This document shows positions 1 through 4,333 of a stretch of DNA of 11,269 nt, in pieces. The stretch covers positions 1 through 11,269 of the forward strand of contig JAAUSP010000215.1 of NCBI GenBank assembly GCA_012032575.1, given 5' to 3'. The stretch's first letter is position 1. Each line of letters begins with the position of its first letter. The position numbers and the translations under genes were made by a program. The stretch comes from Anaerolineales bacterium (GTDB lineage: Bacteria; Chloroflexota; Anaerolineae; 4572-78; J111). Below the pieces are notes generated by a model. It saw nothing but the letters and a program-made list of their open reading frames with translations, searched no databases and was not told the origin of the DNA.

Positions 1-1
1 C

Positions 2-100
2 AACCTTTCCGGGGCCAACCTCAAAGGGGCCAACCTTTCCGGGGCCAACCTCAAAGGGGCCGACCTTTCTGGGGTCAACTTTGCCGAAACGAAATTCTAA
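2..100 (+). CDS. Pentapeptide-repeat protein, C-terminal fragment
   Basis: The window opens inside a reading frame whose last 32 residues are tandem pentapeptides of the A(N/D)LxG type (NLSGANLKGANLSGANLKGA, then DLSGVNF), ending at TAA 98-100. This is the classic pentapeptide-repeat right-handed beta-helix pattern; family members range from DNA-mimic gyrase protectors to proteins of unknown role, and this fragment cannot tell which. The DNA itself is a near-perfect 30-bp tandem repeat (two full copies, bases 2-61), so the array expanded recently or is under strong sequence constraint. The start codon lies upstream of the window. The next promoter begins only 7 bases after the stop, so the following gene is separately transcribed. 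Confidence 0.85.
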   Translation, partial: NLSGANLKGANLSGANLKGADLSGVNFAETKF

Positions 101-107
101 AAGAGCC

Positions 108-136
108 TTGCAACCCTGACCGAACCCTGCTAATCT
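108..136 (+). promoter_or_regulatory. Sigma70-like promoter P1 for the 163-639 gene
   Basis: TTGCAA at 108-113, a 17-bp spacer, then TAATCT at 131-136. The predicted start of transcription is near 143, leaving a leader of about 20 bases before ATG 163. Promoter plus leader (106-165) is repeated at 1148-1207 with 56 of 60 bases identical. Confidence 0.7.
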
Positions 137-162
137 CTTAATCGAAAGGCTGGGAACACCGA

Positions 163-639
163 ATGACTTTCACGACCGAAACCGAACAACTTCAAGAGAT
201 TGCCAATTTGCGTCAGCGTCGCCGAAAGGCCGCCCAGCGGTTGCTCAAAGCTTCCAAGTCCTTGCTTCTCGCCCGGGAACAAGCAAAAAATAATCCTCTT
301 GCTCAAAACCTTGCCCATAAAGCCTGGCAATTGCAGGAGATGGTTGCGGAAAATCAATACCTCATTCAGGAATTGACCGCTCAATTGGGGTTTGCCTTGG
401 AAGCAATTCCAAGCAGGGTGACCAAAACCTACGACTCCGACGGAACCTCGGGATGGTTTGTCAAAATCTATCCCCGGGATGCTTCGGAAACCGCCATTTC
501 CCAGGATTTTAATCTTGAGGGCTCCGCCAGATACCTCGGGGTTGAGGGTCGGCCTGGCAAGATGTTTACCTATGATGCCGAAATCATTCGCAAGGGTTCC
601 CGATGCCTGGTGAAAAAGTTTTGGGCCCTTGATGTTTGA
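163..639 (+). CDS. Hypothetical protein with N-terminal coiled coil (158 aa)
   Basis: I do not recognise the family. Residues about 5-80 are rich in Leu, Gln, Glu, Arg and Lys with heptad-like spacing (for example LQEIANLRQRRRKAAQRLL) and probably form a long helix or coiled coil. The rest (about 85-158) looks like a small globular domain with alternating hydrophobic residues and a run of Gly, Arg and Asp (SDGTSGWFVKIYP, GVEGRPGKMFTYDAE). There is no signal peptide or membrane span. The ATG at 163 is chosen because it lies downstream of promoter P1 with the same leader sequence that precedes the gene at 1205. It ends with TGA at 637-639, four bases before the next promoter. A 172-residue frame on the opposite strand over the same bases is a shadow. 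Confidence 0.75.
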   Translation: MTFTTETEQLQEIANLRQRRRKAAQRLLKASKSLLLAREQAKNNPLAQNLAHKAWQLQEMVAENQYLIQELTAQLGFALEAIPSRVTKTYDSDGTSGWFVKIYPRDASETAISQDFNLEGSARYLGVEGRPGKMFTYDAEIIRKGSRCLVKKFWALDV

Positions 640-642
640 TGG

Positions 643-671
643 TTGCAATCTTGGCCGGGGTTTGATAAGGT
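643..671 (+). promoter_or_regulatory. Promoter P2, predicted leaderless, for the 678-836 gene
   Basis: TTGCAA at 643-648, 17-bp spacer, TAAGGT at 666-671, then only 6 bases to ATG 678. Transcription from such a promoter would begin at or next to the A of the start codon, and no Shine-Dalgarno sequence is visible. Confidence 0.6.
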
Positions 672-677
672 TTGGTC

Positions 678-836
678 ATGACCGAGCAAGAAACCATCGA
701 TCGGATCCTGGCCCGAACCCCGCTCAACTCCTTTGACCTCATGGTCAAGGTTGCGGCAATGTTCGCGGATGCGGGGTTCCAATCCGAGGCTTTGGAGGTT
801 TTGGAAGGACTCTTAGAGCCTAATCGAAAAGATTAA
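678..836 (+). CDS. Small hypothetical protein (52 aa)
   Basis: Starts MTEQETIDRILARTPL and ends LEGLLEPNRKD with TAA at 834-836. The composition (regular Ala, Leu, Phe and Glu; two predicted helices around DLMVKVAAMFADAGFQSEAL and LEVLEGLL) resembles a single helix-turn-helix hairpin of the TPR sort, but one repeat is too little to assign. A dedicated promoter with correct spacing directly upstream and a sensible amphipathic sequence argue that it is a real gene despite its length. The opposite-strand frame at 570-782 is rejected as its shadow. Confidence 0.55.
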   Translation: MTEQETIDRILARTPLNSFDLMVKVAAMFADAGFQSEALEVLEGLLEPNRKD

Positions 837-844
837 AAAGGCCC

Positions 845-873
845 TTGCAACCCTGATCGCCTTCTGTTAGGCT
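845..873 (+). promoter_or_regulatory. Sigma70-like promoter P3 for the 897-1145 gene
   Basis: TTGCAA at 845-850, 17-bp spacer beginning CCCTGATCG, TAGGCT at 868-873. The leader down to ATG 897 contains the same TCGAAAGGTTGGGA string found after P1 and P4. Confidence 0.6.
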
Positions 874-896
874 TGTTTTCGAAAGGTTGGGACATC

Positions 897-1145
897 ATGA
901 CCGAGAAACTCTATTCCATCGTGGTCGCCACTCCTCATTTTGACAATCGTGACGCAATCAGTTATTATTCATTCCAACGATCGGAACCGATGGAATGGGA
1001 AAAGGTTCTCGAAACAATCGAGGATTATAATTTCGATGGGGAAATTTTCTATCAAATTATGTTCGAACCGACCCAGCGGCTTATCGAATTTCCGAAAGGC
1101 GCTTCCGCGTATGCTTCCCTCGATTTTCCGGGGCTTTGGTTTTAG
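897..1145 (+). CDS. Hypothetical protein (82 aa)
   Basis: The product starts MTEKLYSIVVATPHFDN and ends LDFPGLWF at TAG 1143-1145. I do not recognise the family. It is a small soluble protein rich in aromatic and acidic residues, with a likely beta-strand start (LYSIVVATPHF) and a helix around EWEKVLETIEDY. ATG 897 is preferred over a longer frame starting with TTG at 873, because that TTG overlaps the -10 box of P3 and could not be on the transcript. No partner can be inferred; each neighbour has its own promoter, so this is a row of single-gene units rather than one operon. Confidence 0.65.
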   Translation: MTEKLYSIVVATPHFDNRDAISYYSFQRSEPMEWEKVLETIEDYNFDGEIFYQIMFEPTQRLIEFPKGASAYASLDFPGLWF

Positions 1146-1149
1146 GTCC

Positions 1150-1178
1150 TTGCAATCCTGACCGAACCCTGTTAATCT
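1150..1178 (+). promoter_or_regulatory. Sigma70-like promoter P4 for the 1205-1519 gene
   Basis: TTGCAA at 1150-1155, 17-bp spacer, TAATCT at 1173-1178. Together with its leader it is a near copy of P1; all four differences in 60 bases are transitions. Confidence 0.7.
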
Positions 1179-1204
1179 CTTAATCGAAAGGTTGGGAACG
1201 CCGA

Positions 1205-1519
1205 ATGCGAAACGAAAAGGCTAACCTCTGCAAGCGGAGCGTCCGAATCCAAAACCGGAGCACGTTCACCCTCGACCGGATGGGCGAAGCAACCTGGGGA
1301 AGGGTTTCTTATGACCTCCAAGCAGCCCGGGACGGCCAAACCTTGACCACCATTCCCGATGCTCTGCTCGGGGAAATGACCATCGGGGAATTGTCCGAGG
1401 CATTCCGGCATGCCCGGGAACGCGCTTCGACCGAAACCCGCGCCAAGGAATTGGCTGGTCGCATCGGGGTCATTCTGGCCGCTAAAATCAATGCCCGAGC
1501 AAAGTTGCGCGGGTTTTGA
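1205..1519 (+). CDS. Hypothetical protein (104 aa)
   Basis: Starts MRNEKANLCKRSVRIQNRST and ends KINARAKLRGF at TGA 1517-1519. The N-terminal third is basic, the middle (residues about 30-60) looks like beta strands and turns, and the C-terminal half (about 58-104) is an Ala/Arg/Glu-rich helical segment. There is no recognisable domain, signal peptide or membrane span. The start is fixed by promoter P4 and its leader. A net positive charge would suit nucleic-acid binding, but that is only a guess. The opposite-strand frames at 1172-1411 and 1309-1599 are shadows of this GC-rich coding region. Confidence 0.65.
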   Translation: MRNEKANLCKRSVRIQNRSTFTLDRMGEATWGRVSYDLQAARDGQTLTTIPDALLGEMTIGELSEAFRHARERASTETRAKELAGRIGVILAAKINARAKLRGF

Positions 1520-1528
1520 AAAGGACCC

Positions 1529-1557
1529 TTGACGGACTGACCGGGGACTGATAGGAT
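1529..1557 (+). promoter_or_regulatory. Sigma70-like promoter P5
   Basis: TTGACG at 1529-1534, 17-bp spacer, TAGGAT at 1552-1557. It lies ten bases after the preceding stop codon and would place the 18-bp inverted repeat at 1574-1632 close to the 5' end of the transcript. Confidence 0.6.
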
Positions 1558-1573
1558 GGTCTCACAAGTCGGG

Positions 1574-1632
1574 CAGGGTTGGTTGAAAGCGAGTTTCATA
1601 AGCAGGGGTCACGCCGCTTTCAACCAACCCTG
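1574..1632 (+). other. Perfect 18-bp inverted repeat (leader hairpin)
   Basis: The left arm at 1574-1591 (CAGGGTTGGTTGAAAGCG) and the right arm at 1615-1632 are perfect reverse complements around a 23-base loop. As RNA this would be a very stable stem-loop starting about ten bases from the predicted 5' end of the P5 transcript and ending 25 bases before ATG 1658. No T run follows, so it is not a classical intrinsic terminator. It could be an mRNA-stabilising 5' hairpin, a regulatory leader, a small RNA, or a protein-binding DNA palindrome. Confidence 0.75.
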
Positions 1633-1657
1633 GACCGAAAAGCAAAAGGAACAAAAA

Positions 1658-1882
1658 ATGTTTCAGGAATTCTTGGTTTGCCTTTTCTATTCGGTCATCT
1701 TTCAGGAAGAGAACATGGTTCGGGAAACCTTCCACGAGCCCGAATTGACCCGACAGGAAATTCTGGATTGGGGGCTTTTCTCTCTAAACCCCGAACACGA
1801 AAGCGTGACTCGGCTTTGGGCGGAAACTCGGACAAGCTTTTTCGGCCCTTGGCCCGAAGCGCCGGAGGCGCTTCGGGCTTGA
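1658..1882 (+). CDS. Small hypothetical protein (74 aa)
   Basis: The frame reads MFQEFLVCLFYSVIFQEEN, then MVRETFHEPELTRQE and on to PEAPEALRA at TGA 1880-1882. AAGGA at 1646-1650 sits 7 bases before ATG 1658; a second plausible start is ATG 1715, with AGGAAGAG at 1704-1711 upstream. If the first start is used the N-terminus is hydrophobic; if the second, the product is a soluble acidic 55-residue protein. The last residues are encoded by the GC hairpin at 1852-1878, and the stop codon TGA lies inside the -35 box TTGACA of the next promoter, so coding and regulatory sequence are fused there. The family is not recognised. Confidence 0.5.
   Translation: MFQEFLVCLFYSVIFQEENMVRETFHEPELTRQEILDWGLFSLNPEHESVTRLWAETRTSFFGPWPEAPEALRA
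1852..1878 (+). repeat. GC-rich 12-bp hairpin abutting a promoter (copy 1)
   Basis: GCCCGAAGCGCC (1852-1863), loop GGA, GGCGCTTCGGGC (1867-1878): a perfect 12-bp stem with a 3-base loop, immediately followed by the -35 box TTGACA. A second copy of the module lies on the opposite strand at 3382-3407. It could terminate the upstream transcript, although no T run follows, or be a REP-like dispersed element. Confidence 0.75.
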
Positions 1883-1907
1883 CAGCCTGACCGAACCCTG
1901 GTAGAGT
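1879..1907 (+). promoter_or_regulatory. Sigma70-like promoter P6
   Basis: Consensus TTGACA at 1879-1884, 17-bp spacer GCCTGACCGAACCCTGG, TAGAGT at 1902-1907. A small hairpin (CGAGGGG 1921-1927 with CCCCTCG 1938-1944) lies just inside the transcript. What it drives is unclear: a weak GTG-start frame at 1928-2152, or RNA running into the repeat block. Confidence 0.55.
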
Positions 1908-1927
1908 CTAACCATAGAGTCGAGGGG

Positions 1928-2152
1928 GTGGAAAGGTCCCCTCGCAAGGTTGAACGGGATTTAAAAAGGTTGCACAACATTGGGCCGGCCTTTGGCTGGC
2001 GGAAATGGGCGCAATTTAATACAATTTCCTACTGGGCCGGAATGTATCTGCCCGGGGAGGAGGGGACGGGTCCGCCCGGGCCCGAATGCCCTTCAGACGC
2101 GCGCAAAGTTTTCGAAAACTTTTCGAAACCTGGTCAATCCTTTCCAACCTGA
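1928..2152 (+). CDS. Doubtful small protein (74 aa, GTG start)
   Basis: The frame starts at GTG 1928, about 20 bases after promoter P6, in the usual position for this cluster, and reads VERSPRKVERDLKRLHNIGP in its first 20 codons. The first half has plausible basic and aromatic coding character (GWRKWAQFNTISYWAGMYLP). The C-terminal part runs into the 10-bp repeat block, where codons reflect the repeat rather than protein selection. No Shine-Dalgarno spacing fits the GTG, and the hairpin at 1921-1944 covers the start. It may be a real short gene truncated by repeat expansion, or not a gene. Confidence 0.25.
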   Translation: MERSPRKVERDLKRLHNIGPAFGWRKWAQFNTISYWAGMYLPGEEGTGPPGPECPSDARKVFENFSKPGQSFPT

Positions 2153-2330
2153 CCAAGTGCTCCCAAAACTTTCCAACCTTTTCCAAATGCTTCCAAGCGG
2201 TTCGAAAATCTTTTTCAAAACCACAAAGCCAAAAAAATGCGCGCAAAAAATTTTTGAAACTTTTTCAACCTGTTCGAAAACCTTCCAAATGCTCCCAAGC
2301 CTGCTCAAAAGTGTTCCAAAATCTGTTAAG
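2101..2330. repeat. Helically phased 10-bp degenerate repeat block
   Basis: About 22 consecutive units of roughly 10 bp share the core YCRAA (typical units TTCCAACCTT, TTCCAAATGC, TTCCAAGCGG, TTCGAAAATC at 2171-2210). Spacing between cores is 10 bp in most steps, drifting by one or two bases in a few. TTCGAAA occurs at 2111, 2122, 2201 and 2273. The block includes an 18-bp perfect palindrome (AAAGTTTTCGAAAACTTT, 2105-2122) and a 20-bp near repeat (2179-2198 with 2281-2300). A 10-bp period does not suit coding sequence but puts every core on the same face of the helix, as in iterons, partition sites or curved DNA. An open frame runs through it by chance. Confidence 0.7.
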
Positions 2331-2345
2331 AGATTATTTAATCTC
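2330..2345. promoter_or_regulatory. 16-bp palindrome abutting a start codon (candidate operator)
   Basis: GAGATTATTTAATCTC is two perfect 7-base arms around TT, ending on the base before ATG 2346. A -10-like TTTAAT (2337-2342) lies inside it. The position suggests an operator or a start-codon hairpin, perhaps for autoregulation by the downstream protein. Confidence 0.5.
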
Positions 2346-2615
2346 ATGAAACTTAAAGAATGGAGCACCTTTGTTAAATCGGTCAATGAAACCCCTTTAA
2401 CCCCAAATCCAAAACCCAAAGCAAAAATCTCCCCAACCCCCGAAAACATCGCGAGCCTTATTTCCAAAATGAAAGAAATCATCGCATCAAGCCCGGACAT
2501 CTCCGGGGATGAAGCCCTAACCTGGGCATTGTCTGAATTGTTCCAAATAACCGATGGCAACGAAGTCAAATTTTGGAAAAAACAAGCTCTTGCAACTTTG
2601 CGGCAAGACTCTTAA
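2346..2615 (+). CDS. Hypothetical protein (89 aa)
   Basis: Starts MKLKEWSTFVKSVNETPL and ends KKQALATLRQDS at TAA 2613-2615. It has a short N-terminal helix, a Pro/Lys/Asn linker (about residues 17-38, TPNPKPKAKISPTPENI), then a compact helical part (about 38-89) with alternating Leu, Ile and Ala. The reading frame stays open for over 300 bases upstream through the 10-bp repeat block, but the amino-acid composition changes abruptly at this ATG, which directly follows the palindrome, so I start here. The placement, repeat array then palindrome then small gene, is like partition or replication cassettes with a small DNA-binding adaptor, but no such domain is recognised. Confidence 0.6.
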   Translation: MKLKEWSTFVKSVNETPLTPNPKPKAKISPTPENIASLISKMKEIIASSPDISGDEALTWALSELFQITDGNEVKFWKKQALATLRQDS

Positions 2616-2672
2616 ACCCTGGCCAACCCTGTCTGAAAATTTTATCAATCCTGCTCGATGTCCCAAATGGTC

Positions 2673-2857
2673 TTAAACCCTTTTAACTTCCTCCCCACCC
2701 TTGCGGCCTTCGGCCATTTTGGAAGCATGAGAAACGATTTTAAGCACCTTGGGCAGCCTCGAAAGGCTTATCGGGCCATTGCAAGCCAAGACCTCTTGAC
2801 CCATCAATTCTCCAATTTCAATCTCACAAGGAACCATTTTGTTGTTTCAGCATCCAT
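2673..2857 (-). CDS. Small hypothetical protein, probably frameshifted (54 or 61 aa)
   Basis: The intact frame starts at ATG 2837 (MVPCEIEIGELMGQEVLACN, ending GGEEVKRV, stop at 2673-2675), giving 54 residues. A better start is ATG 2857, two bases after the stop of the upstream gene (MDAETTK), which joins this frame if one A is added to the A run at 2837-2840, giving about 61 residues. The tight spacing matches the 1-base gap between the previous two genes and supports a three-gene operon 3352 to 2673. The family is not recognised; the start of the protein looks like a small beta domain and the end like a basic helix. A plus-strand frame (2658-2918) over the same bases is less convincing. Confidence 0.5.
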
Positions 2858-2859
2858 TT

Positions 2860-3096
2860 TTATTTCTCCACCTGAAGAACTCTTATGGTTCCTTCTTCTG
2901 TATCAACTTCAATGTTGAGATACTCTCCGTATTTAAACCATTTGGAGCAGATTTCGTAAGCTTTCTCGTTCCTTAATTCTTTAATTTCTTCAATCTCATC
3001 AGGAGGCAAGTTTAACAATTTCATGTCCTCTTCAACCGCCTCTTGAATTCCCTCATAAACCCCATCAGGGTCTTTCATTGCTATTTTGATTTTCAT
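2860..3096 (-). CDS. Hypothetical protein, phage/plasmid type (78 aa)
   Basis: Starts MKIKIAMKDPDGVYEGIQEA and ends TIRVLQVEK, stop TAA at 2860-2862. The architecture is a short strand, a DPDGVYE turn, a long acidic and amphipathic helix (about 15-52) and two C-terminal strands (YLNIEVDTEEGTIRVLQV). Small proteins of this style (MKVKxxxKDPD start) are, from memory, common in phages and plasmids, without known function. AGG at 3107-3105 lies 8 bases before the start, as a usable ribosome-binding site inside the end of the upstream gene. It is the only gene of this operon that reads intact. Confidence 0.75.
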   Translation of the reverse strand: MKIKIAMKDPDGVYEGIQEAVEEDMKLLNLPPDEIEEIKELRNEKAYEICSKWFKYGEYLNIEVDTEEGTIRVLQVEK

Positions 3097-3097
3097 T

Positions 3098-3352
3098 TTA
3101 TTTTCCTAAGTTTTTAACTTCTTCTTCAATTTCTTGAGCATCTTGCTCGATGACCTTCTCAACCTTCACGGCCCGCTTCAAACCCTTCTCTTTTTCCGGC
3201 CAAACACGCGCGCCTTTGGCGTGAACCGTTCCAAGCTTCTTTTGAAGCTCCGGAAGAAGAACCAAAGCCTTCCAAGCTTCGATTTAGGATTCAAACGGGC
3301 CCATCCTCAAAATTTCATCGGTCGCTGCGAACCAAATTGTTTTTGCTTTCAT
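3098..3352 (-). pseudogene. Small protein gene interrupted by an in-frame stop
   Basis: From ATG 3352 the frame reads MKAKTIWFAATDEILRMGPF-ES, hits TAA at 3286-3284 (codon 23), then continues in the same frame without any further stop as IEAWKALVLLPELQKKLGTV, HAKGARVWPE and a charged helical tail ending EEEVKNLGK at TAA 3100-3098. The pattern GPFxSxxEAWKAL...GARVWPE looks like a small conserved protein of phage and plasmid DNA, so I read this as one 83-residue gene with a nonsense change (an AAA to TAA change would do it) or a base-call error. A consensus promoter sits directly upstream with predicted leaderless start, and the next gene begins one base after the final stop, so the operon layout is intact. 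Confidence 0.6.
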
Positions 3353-3358
3353 GCCTTC

Positions 3359-3387
3359 ATCTTATCAGGGTTTCGAAAGGTTGTCAA
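3359..3387 (-). promoter_or_regulatory. Consensus promoter, predicted leaderless, for the 3352-2673 operon
   Basis: On the minus strand TTGACA (3387-3382), 17-bp spacer, TAAGAT (3364-3359), 6 bases, ATG 3352. The -35 box and the 12 bases before it are identical to those of P6, making this an inverted copy of the hairpin-promoter module. Confidence 0.7.
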
Positions 3388-3407
3388 GCCCGAAGCGCCG
3401 GAGGCGC
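3388..3407 (-). repeat. GC-rich hairpin-promoter module (copy 2)
   Basis: On the minus strand GCGCC TCC GGCGC followed by TTCGGGC and the -35 box. The core GCGCC/GGCGC pairing is kept, but the outer part of the stem seen in copy 1 (1852-1878) is lost on one side (GAGGGG in place of TTCGGG at 3408-3413). This is also where the GC-rich region ends. Confidence 0.6.
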
Positions 3408-3420
3408 GAGGGGTCAAGCG

Positions 3421-3669
3421 TCTTTAACCATTTTAAAAAGCTTTATTTTCTTTTGGCCCAGCGGAAGGTTTATTTTTTCTTGGTCATGCGAAGAATTGTC
3501 CAGGCCAGCATCGCAATTTTCGCCATCATAATAATAATGCATAATGGATAAAAAAGGCATTTGTCGCGAATAACAATGATTTTTGCCTTTATAAAAGAAA
3601 ATAAAACTTTTTAAATAATAAAAATAACAATCTTTCTTTAAAAAATTGGTCCAGAAGCTGCCTGGCTCT
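3421..3669. other. Compositional boundary, no convincing gene
   Basis: Base composition drops from GC-rich to AT-rich here. There are short hydrophobic frames on both strands (for example plus 3486-3551, MRRIVQASIAIFAIIIIMHN-G) but none has a supported start. A modest inverted repeat (AAAGGCA 3553-3559 with TGCCTTT 3584-3590) lies in the middle. Confidence 0.4.
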
Positions 3670-3956
3670 TCAAGATTGCGATACTCTAAATACATAATTT
3701 ATTTTTAAAGAACCTCCACTAAATCCATGCTGAATTTTTTCATTTCATTTGCTTTGAACTAACCATCTTATAAATCTTGATAATCTTTAAAGCAGGAACG
3801 CCACCTCTATAGAAGGAGGTATAATAACCACCACTTTTATAAAAATTAAATGTTTTTATTTCTCGCGGCTCTATTGAGAACCGATTTTTTATTTTTATGA
3901 TAAAAAAATGAAGAAAAACTCCTGAATAATCTCTAAAAACATTAAACTCTTTTCAT
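3670..3956 (-). pseudogene. Frameshifted hypothetical gene downstream of the DUF7448-like gene
   Basis: The gene begins at ATG 3956, overlapping the upstream stop as ATGA. Removing one A from the A4 run at 3950-3953 opens MKEFNVFRDYSGVFLHFFII, followed by RFSIEPREIKTFNFYKSGGY and YRGGVPALKIIKIYKMVSSK. Removing one A from the A3 run at 3743-3745 lets it continue through NEKIQHGFSGGSLKINYVF to a TGA at 3672-3670, about 94 residues in all. As written, the frames end after a few codons. The sequence is rich in aromatic residues and Lys and looks globular, but I do not recognise it. The first repaired segment is in frame with the upstream gene, so TGA readthrough would also express it; I judge the overlapping start plus indel more likely. 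Confidence 0.45.
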
Positions 3957-4333
3957 AAAATTTGCTGGAAATCAACAGAAGTGCTATAATACCCGTTGGA
4001 ACTTCCAAACCAAGAAATTCCAACATACCCCTTTAATGTTGCCAATTTATAAAAGGTCCACGAATAAGCTTCATAACAAGAATAATCAACCGGAGCATCT
4101 CTTAATGGTTGTTCTTCTTCTTTGGAGGATCGTTCTTCCGCCATAACTATCGGCGAACCAATCAAATCTTCCAAATCTCCATCAATCTGTTTAATGGAAA
4201 CGCTTTCGCAACAATCTTGATGATAGGTCATCAAGAACTTTTTTCCACACTCTGTTTCAAACTCAATTTGGGTTTTATAGGCGTCAACATCAACTTTTTT
4301 TAGAATCTTGCCTAATAATTCACTTATCGCCAT
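3953..4333 (-). CDS. DUF7448-like protein (126 aa)
   Basis: The sequence carries a set of motifs I associate with the phage/plasmid family DUF7448: YHQDCCESVSI (37-47), DGDLEDLIGSPIVMAEE (51-67), YSWTFYKLATLKG (90-102) and SWFGSSNGYYSTSVDF (107-122). The function of that family is unknown; the conserved DCCE and SNGYY motifs suggest a binding site. The N-terminus is a short helix. Length fits a complete protein. The start at ATG 4333 overlaps the end of the HNH gene by 14 bases, and its stop overlaps the next ATG, so three genes appear co-transcribed and translationally coupled. The family name is from memory and should be checked by profile search. Confidence 0.75.
   Translation of the reverse strand: MAISELLGKILKKVDVDAYKTQIEFETECGKKFLMTYHQDCCESVSIKQIDGDLEDLIGSPIVMAEERSSKEEEQPLRDAPVDYSCYEAYSWTFYKLATLKGYVGISWFGSSNGYYSTSVDFQQIL

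Noticed and set aside
130..648. A 172-residue open frame on the minus strand
   Set aside because: It lies entirely antisense to the 163-639 gene, which has a promoter and leader; no promoter or ribosome-binding site supports the minus frame.
2101..2330. CRISPR array
   Set aside because: The repeats are about 10 bp, degenerate and contiguous, without spacers.
1980..2345. Long plus-strand open frame running into the 2346 gene
   Set aside because: Its codons follow the 10-bp DNA repeat (Phe, Lys, Pro, Ser-rich without domain character), and composition turns protein-like only after ATG 2346.
2093..2569. A 158-residue minus-strand frame
   Set aside because: Shadow of the 2346 gene and the repeat block; no start signals.
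2658..2918. Plus-strand 86-residue frame (MSQMVLNPFNFLPTLAAF...)
   Set aside because: Antisense to the minus-strand operon, where gene spacing of 1-2 bases gives better support; the end crosses into an intact minus-strand gene. Not fully excluded.
3486..3551. 21-residue hydrophobic peptide (MRRIVQASIAIFAIIIIMHN-G)
   Set aside because: It looks like a tiny membrane peptide, but there is no ribosome-binding site or promoter, and the opposite strand shows a similar hydrophobic frame by composition.
3553..3590. Inverted repeat AAAGGCA...TGCCTTT as a terminator
   Set aside because: A 7-bp stem with a 24-base loop in A/T-rich sequence is too weak to call.
3414..3695. Minus-strand 93-residue frame (MYLEYRNLEEPGSFW...)
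   Set aside because: It overlaps the end of the frameshifted gene, crosses the compositional boundary and has no start signal.
3670..3952. Programmed TGA readthrough extending the DUF7448-like protein
   Set aside because: The frame is open after the TGA, but an overlapping ATGA start and an adjacent A run explain it more simply, and other genes here use TGA as an ordinary stop.
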